Assembly: GCF_011759505.1 (NCBI RefSeq)
Contig: NZ_JAAOYO010000002.1
Coordinates: forward strand, 744,001-808,000
Direction of reading: 5' to 3'
Source of the DNA: Curtobacterium salicis
GTDB taxonomy: Bacteria > Actinomycetota > Actinomycetes > Actinomycetales > Microbacteriaceae
DNA length: 64,000 bases
Part shown: positions 38,740 to 46,864 of the stretch, piece after piece
How positions within the stretch are numbered: the stretch's first letter is position 1
Layout of the letters: each line of letters starts with the position of its first letter
Translations under genes and position numbers: made by a program
The notes under the pieces: model-generated
What the model was told of the DNA's origin: nothing
The model's database searches: none
The model's input: the letters and a program-made list of their open reading frames with translations, nothing else

Positions 38740-39651
38740 TCAGTGCGTGAAGGCGAAGCCGATCAAGGCCATCGTCACGATGAAGCCCGCCAGGTAGTTG
38801 ATCCAGAGGAACCGCTTCCACCCCGCGTTCGCCGCCTCGGCCCCGGCGTCGGTGAGGTTCCACCACGGCAGGACGTTGAGCGCGTACGGCACGACGACGA
38901 CCGCCGCGATCGGCCCCGGGAACGCCGAGAACAGCAGCGCCACCCCGGCCACGAGGTACGCCACGAACGCCAGACGGACGGTCGCGCGGGCACCGATGAC
39001 GGTCGCCACGGACCCGATCCCGCCGGCCCGGTCGGCGAGCACGTCCTGCACGGCGCCGAACGCGTGCGAGGCGATCCCCCACACGAAGAACGCGATGCAG
39101 ACGGCGACGAGCTGCCCGGTCCACTGACCGCCGGCGAGCGCGAGCCCGTACAGGGCCGGGGACACGAAGTGCGTCGACGAGGTGATCGAGTCGAGGAACG
39201 GCTTCTCCTTGAACCGCAGCCCGGGTGCCGAGTACGCGACGACCGCGAAGACGCTGACCGCCAGGGCGAGCCACGACCACGGCCCACCGAGCAGTACGAG
39301 CACCAGCAGGAACGGCACGTTCGTGACGACCACGGCCCAGAGGGTGGCGCGGTGCACGCTCTTGTCGAGCAGGGCGCCCTCGACGCCGCCCTTGCGCGGG
39401 TTGCGCAGGTCGGACTCGTAGTCGAAGACGTCGTTGATGCCGTACATCGCCAGGTTGTACGGCACGAGGAAGTACACGACTCCGACGAGGAACGCGGCCA
39501 GCGAGAACCCGCCACCGCCCGCGACGCCGACACCGCTGCCGAGCAGGTAGGCCGCGGCGAACGGGTAGGCGGTGTTCACCCAGCTGATGGGTCGCGACGA
39601 CACGAACAGGGCGCGGAGGGTCGACGGCCTGGAGGCGCGGCTCACGGTCAT
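38740..39651 (-). CDS. crtEb: Lycopene elongase, UbiA prenyltransferase (CrtEb)
   Basis: 303 residues with eight or so membrane segments. UbiA motifs NDVFDYESD (about residues 72-80) and GAVQDVLADRAGG carry the two Asp-rich Mg-pyrophosphate sites. In corynebacterial C50 carotenoid pathways CrtEb adds dimethylallyl units to both ends of lycopene to give flavuxanthin. It is the last gene of the carotenoid operon; its ATG overlaps the CrtYf stop (ATGA). Confidence 0.9.
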   Translation of the reverse strand: MTVSRASRPSTLRALFVSSRPISWVNTAYPFAAAYLLGSGVGVAGGGGFSLAAFLVGVVYFLVPYNLAMYGINDVFDYESDLRNPRKGGVEGALLDKSVHRATLWAVVVTNVPFLLVLVLLGGPWSWLALAVSVFAVVAYSAPGLRFKEKPFLDSITSSTHFVSPALYGLALAGGQWTGQLVAVCIAFFVWGIASHAFGAVQDVLADRAGGIGSVATVIGARATVRLAFVAYLVAGVALLFSAFPGPIAAVVVVPYALNVLPWWNLTDAGAEAANAGWKRFLWINYLAGFIVTMALIGFAFTH

Positions 39652-40085
39652 GGGGTCTCCTCCGGTGGACGGGATGACTGGGTCCGGGACGCCTCGGCGT
39701 GTGCCGACCCGGTCCGGCGCTCCGACCGTACCGGCCGGCGGCGGTCGAGCAGCACCCAGCAGCTCGGCAGCAGCAGGACCGCACCGACCGAGTACGCCAG
39801 GTCCTCGACCGGGAACAGCCCGACGCGCGCCCCGAGGACGAGCGCCGGGTCGTAGGCGACGATGCCGAGTCCGACGATCACGTTGTTGAACACGCAGGTC
39901 ATCACGAGCAGTGCGACACCCGCGACGATGCCGGCGAGCACGGCACTCCGACGGCCGCGGGCTGCCGTACCGGGGCGTTCCGCTCGTCGACGGCCCGCGG
40001 ACACGACGCCGGCGAGGACCGCGACGAGCACGGCGACGCCGAGGAACGGCACCGCGAGGAGCGCGTAGGTGCCGGACCCGGTCAT
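39648..40085 (-). CDS. crtYf: C50 carotenoid cyclase subunit (CrtYf)
   Basis: 145 residues with three to four membrane segments, matching the small heterodimeric lycopene cyclase domain. The PVEDLAYSVGAVLLLPSCW segment corresponds to the conserved P-x-E-E/D-x3 motif. Together with CrtYe it cyclises the elongated C50 chain to the bicyclic product. ATG overlaps the CrtYe stop. Ring type (epsilon or beta) is not decided by sequence inspection. Confidence 0.85.
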   Translation of the reverse strand: MTGSGTYALLAVPFLGVAVLVAVLAGVVSAGRRRAERPGTAARGRRSAVLAGIVAGVALLVMTCVFNNVIVGLGIVAYDPALVLGARVGLFPVEDLAYSVGAVLLLPSCWVLLDRRRPVRSERRTGSAHAEASRTQSSRPPEETP

Positions 40086-40441
40086 GCCCGACCCTCGTCG
40101 GACTCCGGGCCGCCGGAGCGACGACCGCTCAGCCGCGCGAACACCGGTCGGACGGCACCGAACAGGTCCATCGTCGTCCAGCAGAGCAGCACCAGGAAGA
40201 ACAGCTCCTCGAGCGGGACGTCCGGGGCCAGGAGCACGCCGGTCAGCAGCCGGTTCGTGCCGATGAAGAAGACGCCGAGGTGCACGCCGACCACGTCCCA
40301 CACCAGGAAGAACACGAGCCCGATGACCATCACCACGGCAGCGCGCAGCGGGGCACGCCAGAAGAACAGCCGGTACCGGGCGTCGAGCACCGCGATGCCG
40401 GCGATCGCGATCAGGAGTCCGACGAGGTACAGCCCCGGCAT
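40082..40441 (-). CDS. crtYe: C50 carotenoid cyclase subunit (CrtYe)
   Basis: 119 residues with three membrane segments. The cyclase-domain motifs are FFIGTNRLLTG and VPLEELFFLVL. It is the partner of CrtYf in heterodimeric carotenoid cyclases of Gram-positive bacteria. ATG shares one base with the crtI stop (TGATG) and the stop overlaps the crtYf start. Confidence 0.85.
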   Translation of the reverse strand: MPGLYLVGLLIAIAGIAVLDARYRLFFWRAPLRAAVVMVIGLVFFLVWDVVGVHLGVFFIGTNRLLTGVLLAPDVPLEELFFLVLLCWTTMDLFGAVRPVFARLSGRRSGGPESDEGRA

Positions 40442-42102
40442 CAGCCCGTCGTCCGTACCGGCGGTGCGTCGACGGACCGCAGCAGCGGGGTCGGCAGCGG
40501 CTCGGTCGAGGTGTCGCCGTGGATCCGCTTGATCAGGACCTCGGCGCTGATCAGGCACATCGGCAGCCCGATGCCCGGGATGGTCGAGGCGCCCACGTAG
40601 TAGAGCCCGTCGACCTTGGTGGAGGCGTTCTTCTCGCGGAAGAACGCGCTCTGTGCCAGGGTGTGCGCCGGGCCGAGCATCGACCCGTTCCAGGCGTTGA
40701 GGTCGTCGGCGAAGTCCTGCGGCCCGATCGTGCGGCGGACGCGGATCCGGTCGCGCAGGTCCGGCACACCCGAGCGCTCGGCGATGACGTCGATGGCCCG
40801 GTCGGCGATCGCCTCGACCTGGGCGTCCCCGGCTCCGTCGATGCCGCCCTTGCCGATCGAGACGTCGGCGGGCAGCGGCACGAGGACGAACAGGTTGCTC
40901 TGCCCCTCCGGCGCGACCGAGTCGTCGGTCAGGGACGGCGCGCAGACGTAGATCGACGCCGGGTCCGGCACGTGCCGGTCCTTGCCGAAGATCGCGCCGA
41001 AGTTCTCCTTCCAGTCCTCGGTGAACACCAGCGTGTGGTGCAGCAGTCCGGGGACCGGGCCGTCGACGCCGAGGTACACGAGCACGGCGGAGGGGCCGGG
41101 GTCGCGCTTCGCCCAGTGCGCGGCGTCGTGGGTGCGGTGCTCCTGCTCGAGGAGCTCCATCTCGGTGTGCCGCAGGTCGGCGGCGCTCACCACCAGGTCG
41201 GCGTCGACGACGTGCTCGTCGCCGACCTCGTCCCGGTAGGCGACACCGGTGGCGTGGCCGTCCTCGACGAGGATCCGACGGACGGTCGCGCCCGTCGTGA
41301 TCGTGGCCCCTTCGGCGAGCGCGACCCGCTCGACGGCCGCGATGACCTGCGTGATGCCGCCCTTCGGGTAGAGCACCCCGTCGGCCAGGTCGAGGTGGCT
41401 CATCAGGTGGTACATGCTCGGTGCGGCGTAGGGGCTGGTACCGAGGAACACCGCCGGGTAGCCGAGGACCTGCCACAGCCGGTGGTCCGACACGGCCGCG
41501 GACGCGAACGAGGACAGCGGCTGGAGGAGCAGCCGGGCGAGCTTGCCCATCCGCTTGAGGACGTCGGGCGCGGCGAGCTTGGTGAGGTCCTGGAACGTGC
41601 CGTACAGGAACCGACGGACCGCCATGTCGTACGTGTCGGCGGCGGAGTCGAGGTACTTCGCCATCTTCGCGCCGGCGCCGGGCTCGATCGACTCGAACAG
41701 GGCGATGTTCGCCTCGCGTGAGGACCGCAGGTCGATCGGCTCGTCGTGGCCCTCGGTGTACACGCGGTACCCGGGGTCGAGGACGTCGAGGTCGAGCTGT
41801 TCGTCGGCGCTGGAGCCGAGCAGCTGGAAGAAGTGGTCGAACACCTCGGGCATGAGGTACCAGCTCGGGCCGGTGTCGAACCGGAAGCCGTCCTGCTCCC
41901 ACGTGCCGGCGCGACCGCCGAGCTGGGTGCGCTGCTCGAGGACGGTCACGGCGAAGCCGTCCCGGGCGAGCAGGGCGGCGGCCGCCAGGCCGCTGATGCC
42001 GCCGCCGATGACGACGGCACGGCGGACCGGGACCGCCCGGCCGGTCGACGGGGTGGCGGTGGTCGGTGCGTCGGTCGGACGGGAGGCACGGGTCGGGCTC
42101 AT
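40441..42102 (-). CDS. crtI: Phytoene desaturase (CrtI)
   Basis: 553 residues. N-terminal FAD dinucleotide fold VVIGGGISGLAAAALLARDG (about residues 30-49), GGRAGTWEQDGFRFDTGPSWYLMP, and the C-terminal CrtI signature YYVGASTIPGIGLPMCL. It converts phytoene to lycopene in four steps. The first 25 residues are a Pro/Thr-rich extension. ATG overlaps the crtB stop (ATGA). Intact and of usual length. Confidence 0.95.
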   Translation of the reverse strand: MSPTRASRPTDAPTTATPSTGRAVPVRRAVVIGGGISGLAAAALLARDGFAVTVLEQRTQLGGRAGTWEQDGFRFDTGPSWYLMPEVFDHFFQLLGSSADEQLDLDVLDPGYRVYTEGHDEPIDLRSSREANIALFESIEPGAGAKMAKYLDSAADTYDMAVRRFLYGTFQDLTKLAAPDVLKRMGKLARLLLQPLSSFASAAVSDHRLWQVLGYPAVFLGTSPYAAPSMYHLMSHLDLADGVLYPKGGITQVIAAVERVALAEGATITTGATVRRILVEDGHATGVAYRDEVGDEHVVDADLVVSAADLRHTEMELLEQEHRTHDAAHWAKRDPGPSAVLVYLGVDGPVPGLLHHTLVFTEDWKENFGAIFGKDRHVPDPASIYVCAPSLTDDSVAPEGQSNLFVLVPLPADVSIGKGGIDGAGDAQVEAIADRAIDVIAERSGVPDLRDRIRVRRTIGPQDFADDLNAWNGSMLGPAHTLAQSAFFREKNASTKVDGLYYVGASTIPGIGLPMCLISAEVLIKRIHGDTSTEPLPTPLLRSVDAPPVRTTG

Positions 42103-43022
42103 GACGAGCCTCCAGTCTGTGGGGTGGTGACGGTGCGCGCGGGAAGGGTGCCGCGGCGGCTGAGGACACGCGCGGCGAGCCGCGCCTTGACGGGGTTCGG
42201 GACCCGGACCCGGGAGGTGACGAGCCGGTCCGCCGGGGTGGCGGCGATCCGGTCGTTGAGCTCCTGGAACAGGGCGTGGGCCAGGGCGACCGCCGGACGG
42301 GCGTCCCGCGGCAGCAGCGGCACGGTGACGGCGGCGCGGTCGAGGTCCGACTGGACGTCGGCGACGAGCCGCACCTTCGTCGCCTCGTCGAAGGTGCGGA
42401 CGTCGACGCCCGGGAAGTACGAGCGGCCGAGCACCTCGAAGTCGGCGTGCAGGTCGCGGAGGAAGTTGACCTTCTGGAACGCGGCACCGAGCGCGCGGGC
42501 ACCGTCGACGAGCACCGACTCGTCGAACGTCGGGCGCCCGGCGCGGTACACGAAGGCGCGGAGGCACATCAGGCCGACGACCTCGGCGGAGCCGTACACG
42601 TAGGCGTTGAACGAGGCCTGGTCGTGCTCGGTCTGCTCGAGGTCCATCCGCATCGAGGTGAAGAACGGCGCGGTCAGCTCGCTGCCGAACCCGACGGTCC
42701 GGGCGGTCCGGGCGAACGCGTGCACGACCGGGTTCACCGAGAAGCCGAACGCCATCGCCCGTTCGGTGTCCTGCTCGAGCTCGTCGAGGACGGTCCGGGC
42801 GAGCACCGGGTCGAGGCCCGCTTCGGTGGCGGGGCCGTCGACGACCTCGTCCGCGACCCGGACCAGGGCGTAGACGTTCCGGATGTGCTCGCGGGTGTCC
42901 TTCGTGAGCAGGCGGCTGGCCAGCCCGAAGGACGTCGAGTAGCGGCTGATGACGACGCTCGAGGCGGCCTCGGCGGTGGCGTCGTAGAGCGGGAGGCGGT
43001 GACCGGTGGTGCTCGAGGTCAC
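42099..43022 (-). CDS. crtB: Phytoene synthase (CrtB)
   Basis: 307 residues, squalene/phytoene synthase fold. The two Asp-rich motifs are visible: VRVADEVVDG and the second site as NFLRDLHADFEVLGRSYFP. It joins two geranylgeranyl diphosphates head to head. GTG start overlaps the crtE stop (GTGA). Cytoplasmic, membrane-associated. Confidence 0.93.
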   Translation of the reverse strand: MTSSTTGHRLPLYDATAEAASSVVISRYSTSFGLASRLLTKDTREHIRNVYALVRVADEVVDGPATEAGLDPVLARTVLDELEQDTERAMAFGFSVNPVVHAFARTARTVGFGSELTAPFFTSMRMDLEQTEHDQASFNAYVYGSAEVVGLMCLRAFVYRAGRPTFDESVLVDGARALGAAFQKVNFLRDLHADFEVLGRSYFPGVDVRTFDEATKVRLVADVQSDLDRAAVTVPLLPRDARPAVALAHALFQELNDRIAATPADRLVTSRVRVPNPVKARLAARVLSRRGTLPARTVTTPQTGGSS

Positions 43023-44077
43023 CGGACGCGCTCCACGAGTTCGGTGACGAGCCCCTCGAGGCGGGCGCCGAGCTCGTACGGCAGGCCGGCGAGCTCGGCG
43101 CGGGCCAGGGCGGTGTGCTCGCGGATGTGGTCGAGGGCGGCGTCGCGCGCGCCGCACTCCACGAGCAGGGCACGGAGGCCCGCAGCGCGTTCCTCGGTCA
43201 GGTCCGGGTCGCCGAGGTAGGGCGCCAGGTCCGGCCAGCAGTCGGTGGTCGCGGCGTAGGCGATGAGCATGGTGCGCTTGCCTTCGCGGAGGTCCCCGAT
43301 CGCGGTCTTGCCCGTCGAGCCCTCGTTGCCGAAGACGCCGAGCAGGTCGTCGACGATCTGGTAGGCGATGCCGATCTCGCGGCCGAACGCGCCGAGCGAC
43401 GCGACCACCGGCTCCGGCGCCCCGGCCAGGACCGCGCCGGACTGCAGCGGCGCCTCGAAGCTGTAGACACTCGTCTTCGCCCGCTCCATCTGCAGGACCT
43501 CGGCGACGGTGGGCATCACGCCGAGGGCGAGGTCCACGTCGGCCATCTCGCCAGCGGCACTGGCGAACACGGCGTCGTCGAACAGGTCGAGGAGGCGCGA
43601 TCGGCGGTCCCCGGTGACACCACTGGCCTCGATGAAGCGCGGCGCGGCGGCGAGCGCCAGGTCGCCGGCGATCACGGCGGCGCTGGTGCCCCGGTGCTCG
43701 GCGGTGGGCAGGGGCAGCCCGCCGGTCGTGGCGTTGTCGCGGAACGAACCGGCGACGTTCGGGCGGCCGCGGCGGGACCAGTCGCGGTCGATGACGTCGT
43801 CGTGCACGACGAGGGCGGTGTGCAGCAGTTCGTACGCGGCGGCGACGTGCGACGCGGCGTGCACGTCCTGCCCGCCGAGGGCGGTGTACGAGGTGAGGAC
43901 CATGCGCGGACGGAAGCGCTTGCCGCCCATGCTCGCCTTGCGCAGCACACGCCAGAGCTCTTCGGACGGTCGGCCGAAGGCCTGGGCCCGGGCGCTCGAC
44001 ACCGTGAAGAAGCGCTCGAGGCACTCATCCACCAGCGCGAGGTCGATGTGCGCCACGGTGGCCGCTTCCTCGGTCAT
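43019..44077 (-). CDS. crtE: Polyprenyl (geranylgeranyl) diphosphate synthase
   Basis: 352 residues, trans-prenyltransferase fold. First Asp-rich motif VHDDVIDRD; second QIVDDLLGVFGNEGSTGKT, where the usual DDxxD is DDLLG, as in some actinobacterial IdsA-type enzymes. GGKRFRPRMVL is the family's conserved start of helix. It makes the C20 precursor for CrtB. First gene of the operon and head to head with idi; its start follows a TAGATT -10 box by six bases. Confidence 0.92.
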   Translation of the reverse strand: MTEEAATVAHIDLALVDECLERFFTVSSARAQAFGRPSEELWRVLRKASMGGKRFRPRMVLTSYTALGGQDVHAASHVAAAYELLHTALVVHDDVIDRDWSRRGRPNVAGSFRDNATTGGLPLPTAEHRGTSAAVIAGDLALAAAPRFIEASGVTGDRRSRLLDLFDDAVFASAAGEMADVDLALGVMPTVAEVLQMERAKTSVYSFEAPLQSGAVLAGAPEPVVASLGAFGREIGIAYQIVDDLLGVFGNEGSTGKTAIGDLREGKRTMLIAYAATTDCWPDLAPYLGDPDLTEERAAGLRALLVECGARDAALDHIREHTALARAELAGLPYELGARLEGLVTELVERVR

Positions 44078-44082
44078 TGGCC

Positions 44083-44089
44083 TAATCTA
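44083..44089. promoter_or_regulatory. Overlapping divergent -10 boxes of idi and crtE
   Basis: TAATCT (plus strand, 44083-44088) and TAGATT (minus strand, 44084-44089) share five base pairs. The first is ten bases before the idi ATG, the second six bases before the crtE ATG. So one AT patch serves both genes of the pathway. Confidence 0.6.
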
Positions 44090-44098
44090 TCGAGGCAG

Positions 44099-44641
44099 AT
44101 GAGCCTTTTCCCGGAAACCGTTGTCCTGTTGGCCGATGACCGTACCCCGATCGGTACGGCGGACAAGTTCACGGTGCACACAGACCAGACGCCCCTCCAC
44201 CTCGCCTTCAGTTGCCACGTGCAGAACGCTGCCGGTGACCTCCTCGTGACCCGTCGCGCCCTCGTGAAGAAGACGTGGCCCGGCGTGTGGACGAACTCGT
44301 TCTGCGGGCACCCCGGCCCCGACGAGTCCTTCGAGGACGCGATCGCCCGACGGGCCGAACGCGAACTCGGCATGACCCTGCACAGTGTCGACCTGGTGCT
44401 GCCGGACTTCCGCTACCGCGCGGTCGACGCGTCGGGGATCGTCGAGAACGAGGTCTGCCCGGTGTTCCGTGCCGTGGCCGACGCCGACCCGCAGCCCGCC
44501 GACGACGAGGTGTCGGAGTGGGTGTGGCTGTCGGAGCAGGACCTGCGCCAGGCCGTGACCGCGGCGCCCTTCGCCTTCAGCCCCTGGCTCGGATGGCAGC
44601 TCGCCGAACTCCCGCTCGACGCCCTGAGCGCTGCCCGCTGA
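44099..44641 (+). CDS. idi: Isopentenyl-diphosphate delta-isomerase, type 1
   Basis: 180 residues, Nudix fold. Catalytic Cys in TNSFCGHPGPDES, conserved HLAFSCHV and the ELG-x2-L segment, and Glu in ENEVCPVFRA. It interconverts isopentenyl and dimethylallyl diphosphates, feeding crtE and the CrtEb elongation. Divergent from the carotenoid operon with only 21 bases between start codons. A hairpin follows at 44697. Confidence 0.95.
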   Translation: MSLFPETVVLLADDRTPIGTADKFTVHTDQTPLHLAFSCHVQNAAGDLLVTRRALVKKTWPGVWTNSFCGHPGPDESFEDAIARRAERELGMTLHSVDLVLPDFRYRAVDASGIVENEVCPVFRAVADADPQPADDEVSEWVWLSEQDLRQAVTAAPFAFSPWLGWQLAELPLDALSAAR

Positions 44642-44696
44642 GACGCCACTGAGCCGGCACTCTCCCGGAGGCGATCGCGTGCCGGGCGCGCCCACC

Positions 44697-44738
44697 GACC
44701 CGCCGGACGCCAGGCACGAGCCTCCGGTCCGGCGGGTC
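44697..44738. terminator. Terminator between idi and secreted-protein gene
   Basis: GACCCGCCGGAC (44697-44708) pairs perfectly with GTCCGGCGGGTC (44727-44738); inner AGGC/GCCT adds a second stem. Convergent genes lie on both sides. Confidence 0.7.
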
Positions 44739-44786
44739 GTCTGTGTCAGATCCTGACGGAACCGCCCGGGCGTCGCTCCGGGCGTG

Positions 44787-45281
44787 TCAGTACCACTTGG
44801 TCACCGTGCACGACGGGTACGAGGGGAAGCCCGAGGCGCGGATCGTGAACGTCGCCTCGACCGCCTGACCCGTCGGGACCTGTGTCGTCGCACGGAGGTC
44901 GATCGCGTGCGTGTTGCGGTCCGTCAGGAGATCGGTCCGCTGGGTCGGCGTCCCGCCGTTGAGCGTGACGGCGATCGCCCCGGTGTACGAGCCGACGGCG
45001 GAGTCGCTCGGCTGGAGCCCGTACTGGGTGATGTGCGCGGTGAACGTGGTCCCCGAGCGCTCCCACGTCCCGCGGACGTTGCCGTACTGGCAGCTGGCGA
45101 AGAGGTCGCCGGTCGCGGTGGTGCCGGCGTCGGTCCCTGGAGCGCTCCGGTCGTGGACGGGGGCGGCGGCGGCCGGGCCGGCGACGGTGGTCACGGCGAG
45201 GCCGCCGACGAGGAGCGCGGTGGCGAGGGCCGCAGCGGTCGAGCGGCGGCGGGTGGCGGACGAGGCTGTGGTCACGGTCAT
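44787..45281 (-). CDS. Secreted hypothetical protein
   Basis: 164 residues. Arg-rich n-region, hydrophobic core and AxA cleavage site (GPAAAAP, about residue 40) give a Sec signal peptide. The mature part is small, beta-rich and has two Cys pairs at wide spacing (ASCQYG and PSCTV). No family recognised. ATG 45281 has AAGGAGAT three bases before the start codon; the ORF upstream crosses the promoter. Secreted or surface protein of unknown role. Confidence 0.75.
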   Translation of the reverse strand: MTVTTASSATRRRSTAAALATALLVGGLAVTTVAGPAAAAPVHDRSAPGTDAGTTATGDLFASCQYGNVRGTWERSGTTFTAHITQYGLQPSDSAVGSYTGAIAVTLNGGTPTQRTDLLTDRNTHAIDLRATTQVPTGQAVEATFTIRASGFPSYPSCTVTKWY

Positions 45282-45293
45282 CAGATCTCCTTC

Positions 45294-45353
45294 GTTCTGG
45301 TCGATGGCGGCTGCCATCCAGAACATCAGATCAGGAACACCAGCAGCGCGCAA
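45294..45353 (-). promoter_or_regulatory. Promoter and 5'-UTR hairpin of secreted-protein gene
   Basis: On the minus strand -35 TTGCGC (45348-45353), 17-bp spacer and -10 TCTGAT (45325-45330). Just downstream a hairpin GTTCTGG-ATGGC / GCCAT-cga-CCAGAAC (45294-45324) ends next to the ribosome site. CATCAGATC is repeated at 45279 and 45324, flanking it. Confidence 0.5.
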
Positions 45354-45429
45354 GGGGTACTACCGGAGTCGTTCACCCGCGGTCCACCGCGGCGTCACCG
45401 GGTCGTTCGACGCCCTCCCCGGAGCGGAG

Positions 45430-45625
45430 TAGGGTCGCCGACGGCCCTGCGCAGCGCACGGGCCACGGACTGACGAAGGGCAGGTGAGGCGCGATGTCGG
45501 GTGACCATCACCACACGGGCCGGCCGTCCCTCGTGGTCCGCGTCGAGCCCGTGTCCTGATCTCCCCCTGCCGCCGGGTCGACCCCGGCTGGCGTCGCGCC
45601 CGCTCGCCCTCCCGACCGAGGGAGC
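45430..45625 (+). promoter_or_regulatory. corA leader with small ORF and RBS hairpin
   Basis: -10 box TAGGGT at 45430-45435 starts a transcript leader of about 190 bases. It contains a 21-codon ORF (45494-45559) and a GCCGGGT/CCCCGGC hairpin near 45570. A CTCCC/GGGAG hairpin (45609-45624) covers the corA ribosome site. The layout suggests translation-dependent control; no known riboswitch family could be matched with confidence. Confidence 0.45.
45494..45559 (+). CDS. Leader peptide candidate, His-rich
   Basis: 21 residues beginning MSGDHHHTGRP, with a run of three His, ending at TGA 45557-45559, 71 bases before corA. AGGTGAGG lies four bases before the ATG, a reasonable ribosome site. A short His-rich peptide upstream of a metal-ion channel gene could be a regulatory uORF. 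Chance cannot be excluded for an ORF this short. Confidence 0.35.
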   Translation: MSGDHHHTGRPSLVVRVEPVS

Positions 45626-45630
45626 AGAGC

Positions 45631-46680
45631 ATGGCACTCATCGACAACGCGGTGTACGTCGACGGCCGACGGGTCGCGTCGCAGCAGGGTCTGGCGCTCG
45701 GCACCAGTGGTGACCTGTCGTGGATCGGGCTGCTCCGTCCGGACCCGCACGAGCTCGCCGCCGTCGCGGACGAGTTCGGTCTGCACGAGAACGCCGTCGA
45801 GGACGCGCAGAAGGGCCACCAGCGCGCGAAGCTCGAGCGGTACGGCGACACCCTCTTCGTGGTGCTCCGACCGGCCTGGTACCGGCAGGACTCCGGCACG
45901 GTCGAGTTCGGCGAGGTGCACCTGTTCGTCGGCGCCCGCTTCGTGGTGAGCGTCCGGCACGCCGAGCGCCCCGACCTGGCCTCGCTCCGCGCCCGCTGCG
46001 AGGCCGACCCGGAGTTCCTGGCGAAGGGGTCCGAGGCGGTCACCGCGGCGGTCCTGGACGAGGTGGTGGACGGCTACGCGCCCGTCGTCGAGGTGCTGCA
46101 GGACGAGATCGACGAGATCGAGGACCAGCTGTTCGCCGGGCAGGTCGACCCCGGGGTGTCGAAGCGGATCTACCAGCTGCTGAGCGAGGTCCTGGCCTTC
46201 CAGCGGGCCACGAAGCCGGTGCCGTCGATGGTGCGCGGGCTCCTCCGTGGCGCCGAGAAGTACGGCGTGGACGACGACGTGCAGCACCGCCTGCGGAACG
46301 TGCTCGACCACGCACTGCGGGTCACCGAGCGGGTCGACTCGTTCCGGGCACTGCTCGAGAACGCCCTGACGCTGCACGCGACCCTGGTGTCGCAGGAGCA
46401 GAACGAGGCCATGCGGCGGATGACGAGCGCGAGCCTCGCGCAGGGCGAGGAGAGCCGACAGCTCGCCCGGGCCGCGCACCAGCAGGGCGAGGAGGTCAAG
46501 AAGATCTCGTCGTGGGCGGCGATCCTCTTCGCGCCCGGACTGATCGCGGGCGTCTACGGCATGAACTTCGACCACATGCCCGAGCTGCACTGGCGGTACG
46601 GGTACCCGGTGGCGATCCTGGCGATGCTCGCGCTGGCCGGGATCCTGTGGGTGGTCTTCCGGAAGCGCAACTGGCTGTAG
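45631..46680 (+). CDS. corA: CorA-type magnesium/cobalt channel
   Basis: 349 residues. Large N-terminal cytoplasmic domain with a long helix (ENALTLHATLVSQEQNEAMR), then two C-terminal membrane segments with the pore signature YGMNF (about 311-315) and a periplasmic MPEL loop instead of MPEL's common E-rich form. Positively charged tail RKRNWL. A pentamer in the membrane moving Mg2+ or Co2+. Its ribosome site GGGAG lies in a hairpin. Confidence 0.93.
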   Translation: MALIDNAVYVDGRRVASQQGLALGTSGDLSWIGLLRPDPHELAAVADEFGLHENAVEDAQKGHQRAKLERYGDTLFVVLRPAWYRQDSGTVEFGEVHLFVGARFVVSVRHAERPDLASLRARCEADPEFLAKGSEAVTAAVLDEVVDGYAPVVEVLQDEIDEIEDQLFAGQVDPGVSKRIYQLLSEVLAFQRATKPVPSMVRGLLRGAEKYGVDDDVQHRLRNVLDHALRVTERVDSFRALLENALTLHATLVSQEQNEAMRRMTSASLAQGEESRQLARAAHQQGEEVKKISSWAAILFAPGLIAGVYGMNFDHMPELHWRYGYPVAILAMLALAGILWVVFRKRNWL

Positions 46681-46702
46681 CCGAGCGCCGACGCGCCCGG
46701 AC

Positions 46703-46750
46703 GCACGACGGGAGGCGCGTGTCGACACCGCCACGCGCCTCCCGTCGTGC
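46703..46750. terminator. 19-bp hairpin terminator after corA
   Basis: Perfect 19-bp arms (46703-46721 and 46732-46750) with a 10-base loop, built on GACGGGAGGCGCG. Same stem length, loop length and core as the hairpin at 27409-27456. Confidence 0.75.
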
Positions 46751-46812
46751 TGTTGCGCACCACCCCCTCAGGTGGCGTGGACCTCCGGGCCGTGCATAAT
46801 GATCTGGCTCGG

Positions 46813-46830
46813 GATGTGAACGTGCACATG
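46813..46830 (+). promoter_or_regulatory. LacI-type operator before the regulator gene
   Basis: GATGTGAACGTGCACATG is a near-palindrome located just after a possible -10 CATAAT (46795-46800). It shares GATGTGA and CACAT with the operator at 48004, suggesting autoregulation. Confidence 0.55.
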
Positions 46831-46864
46831 GGCGTGCCGCGGCCCCGAGCGGGAGAGAGCAGCA

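Noticed and set aside
37688..39784. Upstream extension of the small basic membrane protein
   Set aside because: The extension is antisense to the MBL and crtEb genes and shows no homologous pattern; the short form from 37687 is sufficient.
45440..45630. M-box magnesium riboswitch before corA
   Set aside because: AGGTGAGG resembles part of the M-box, but the downstream conserved helices could not be matched; the short ORF and hairpin explain the leader better.
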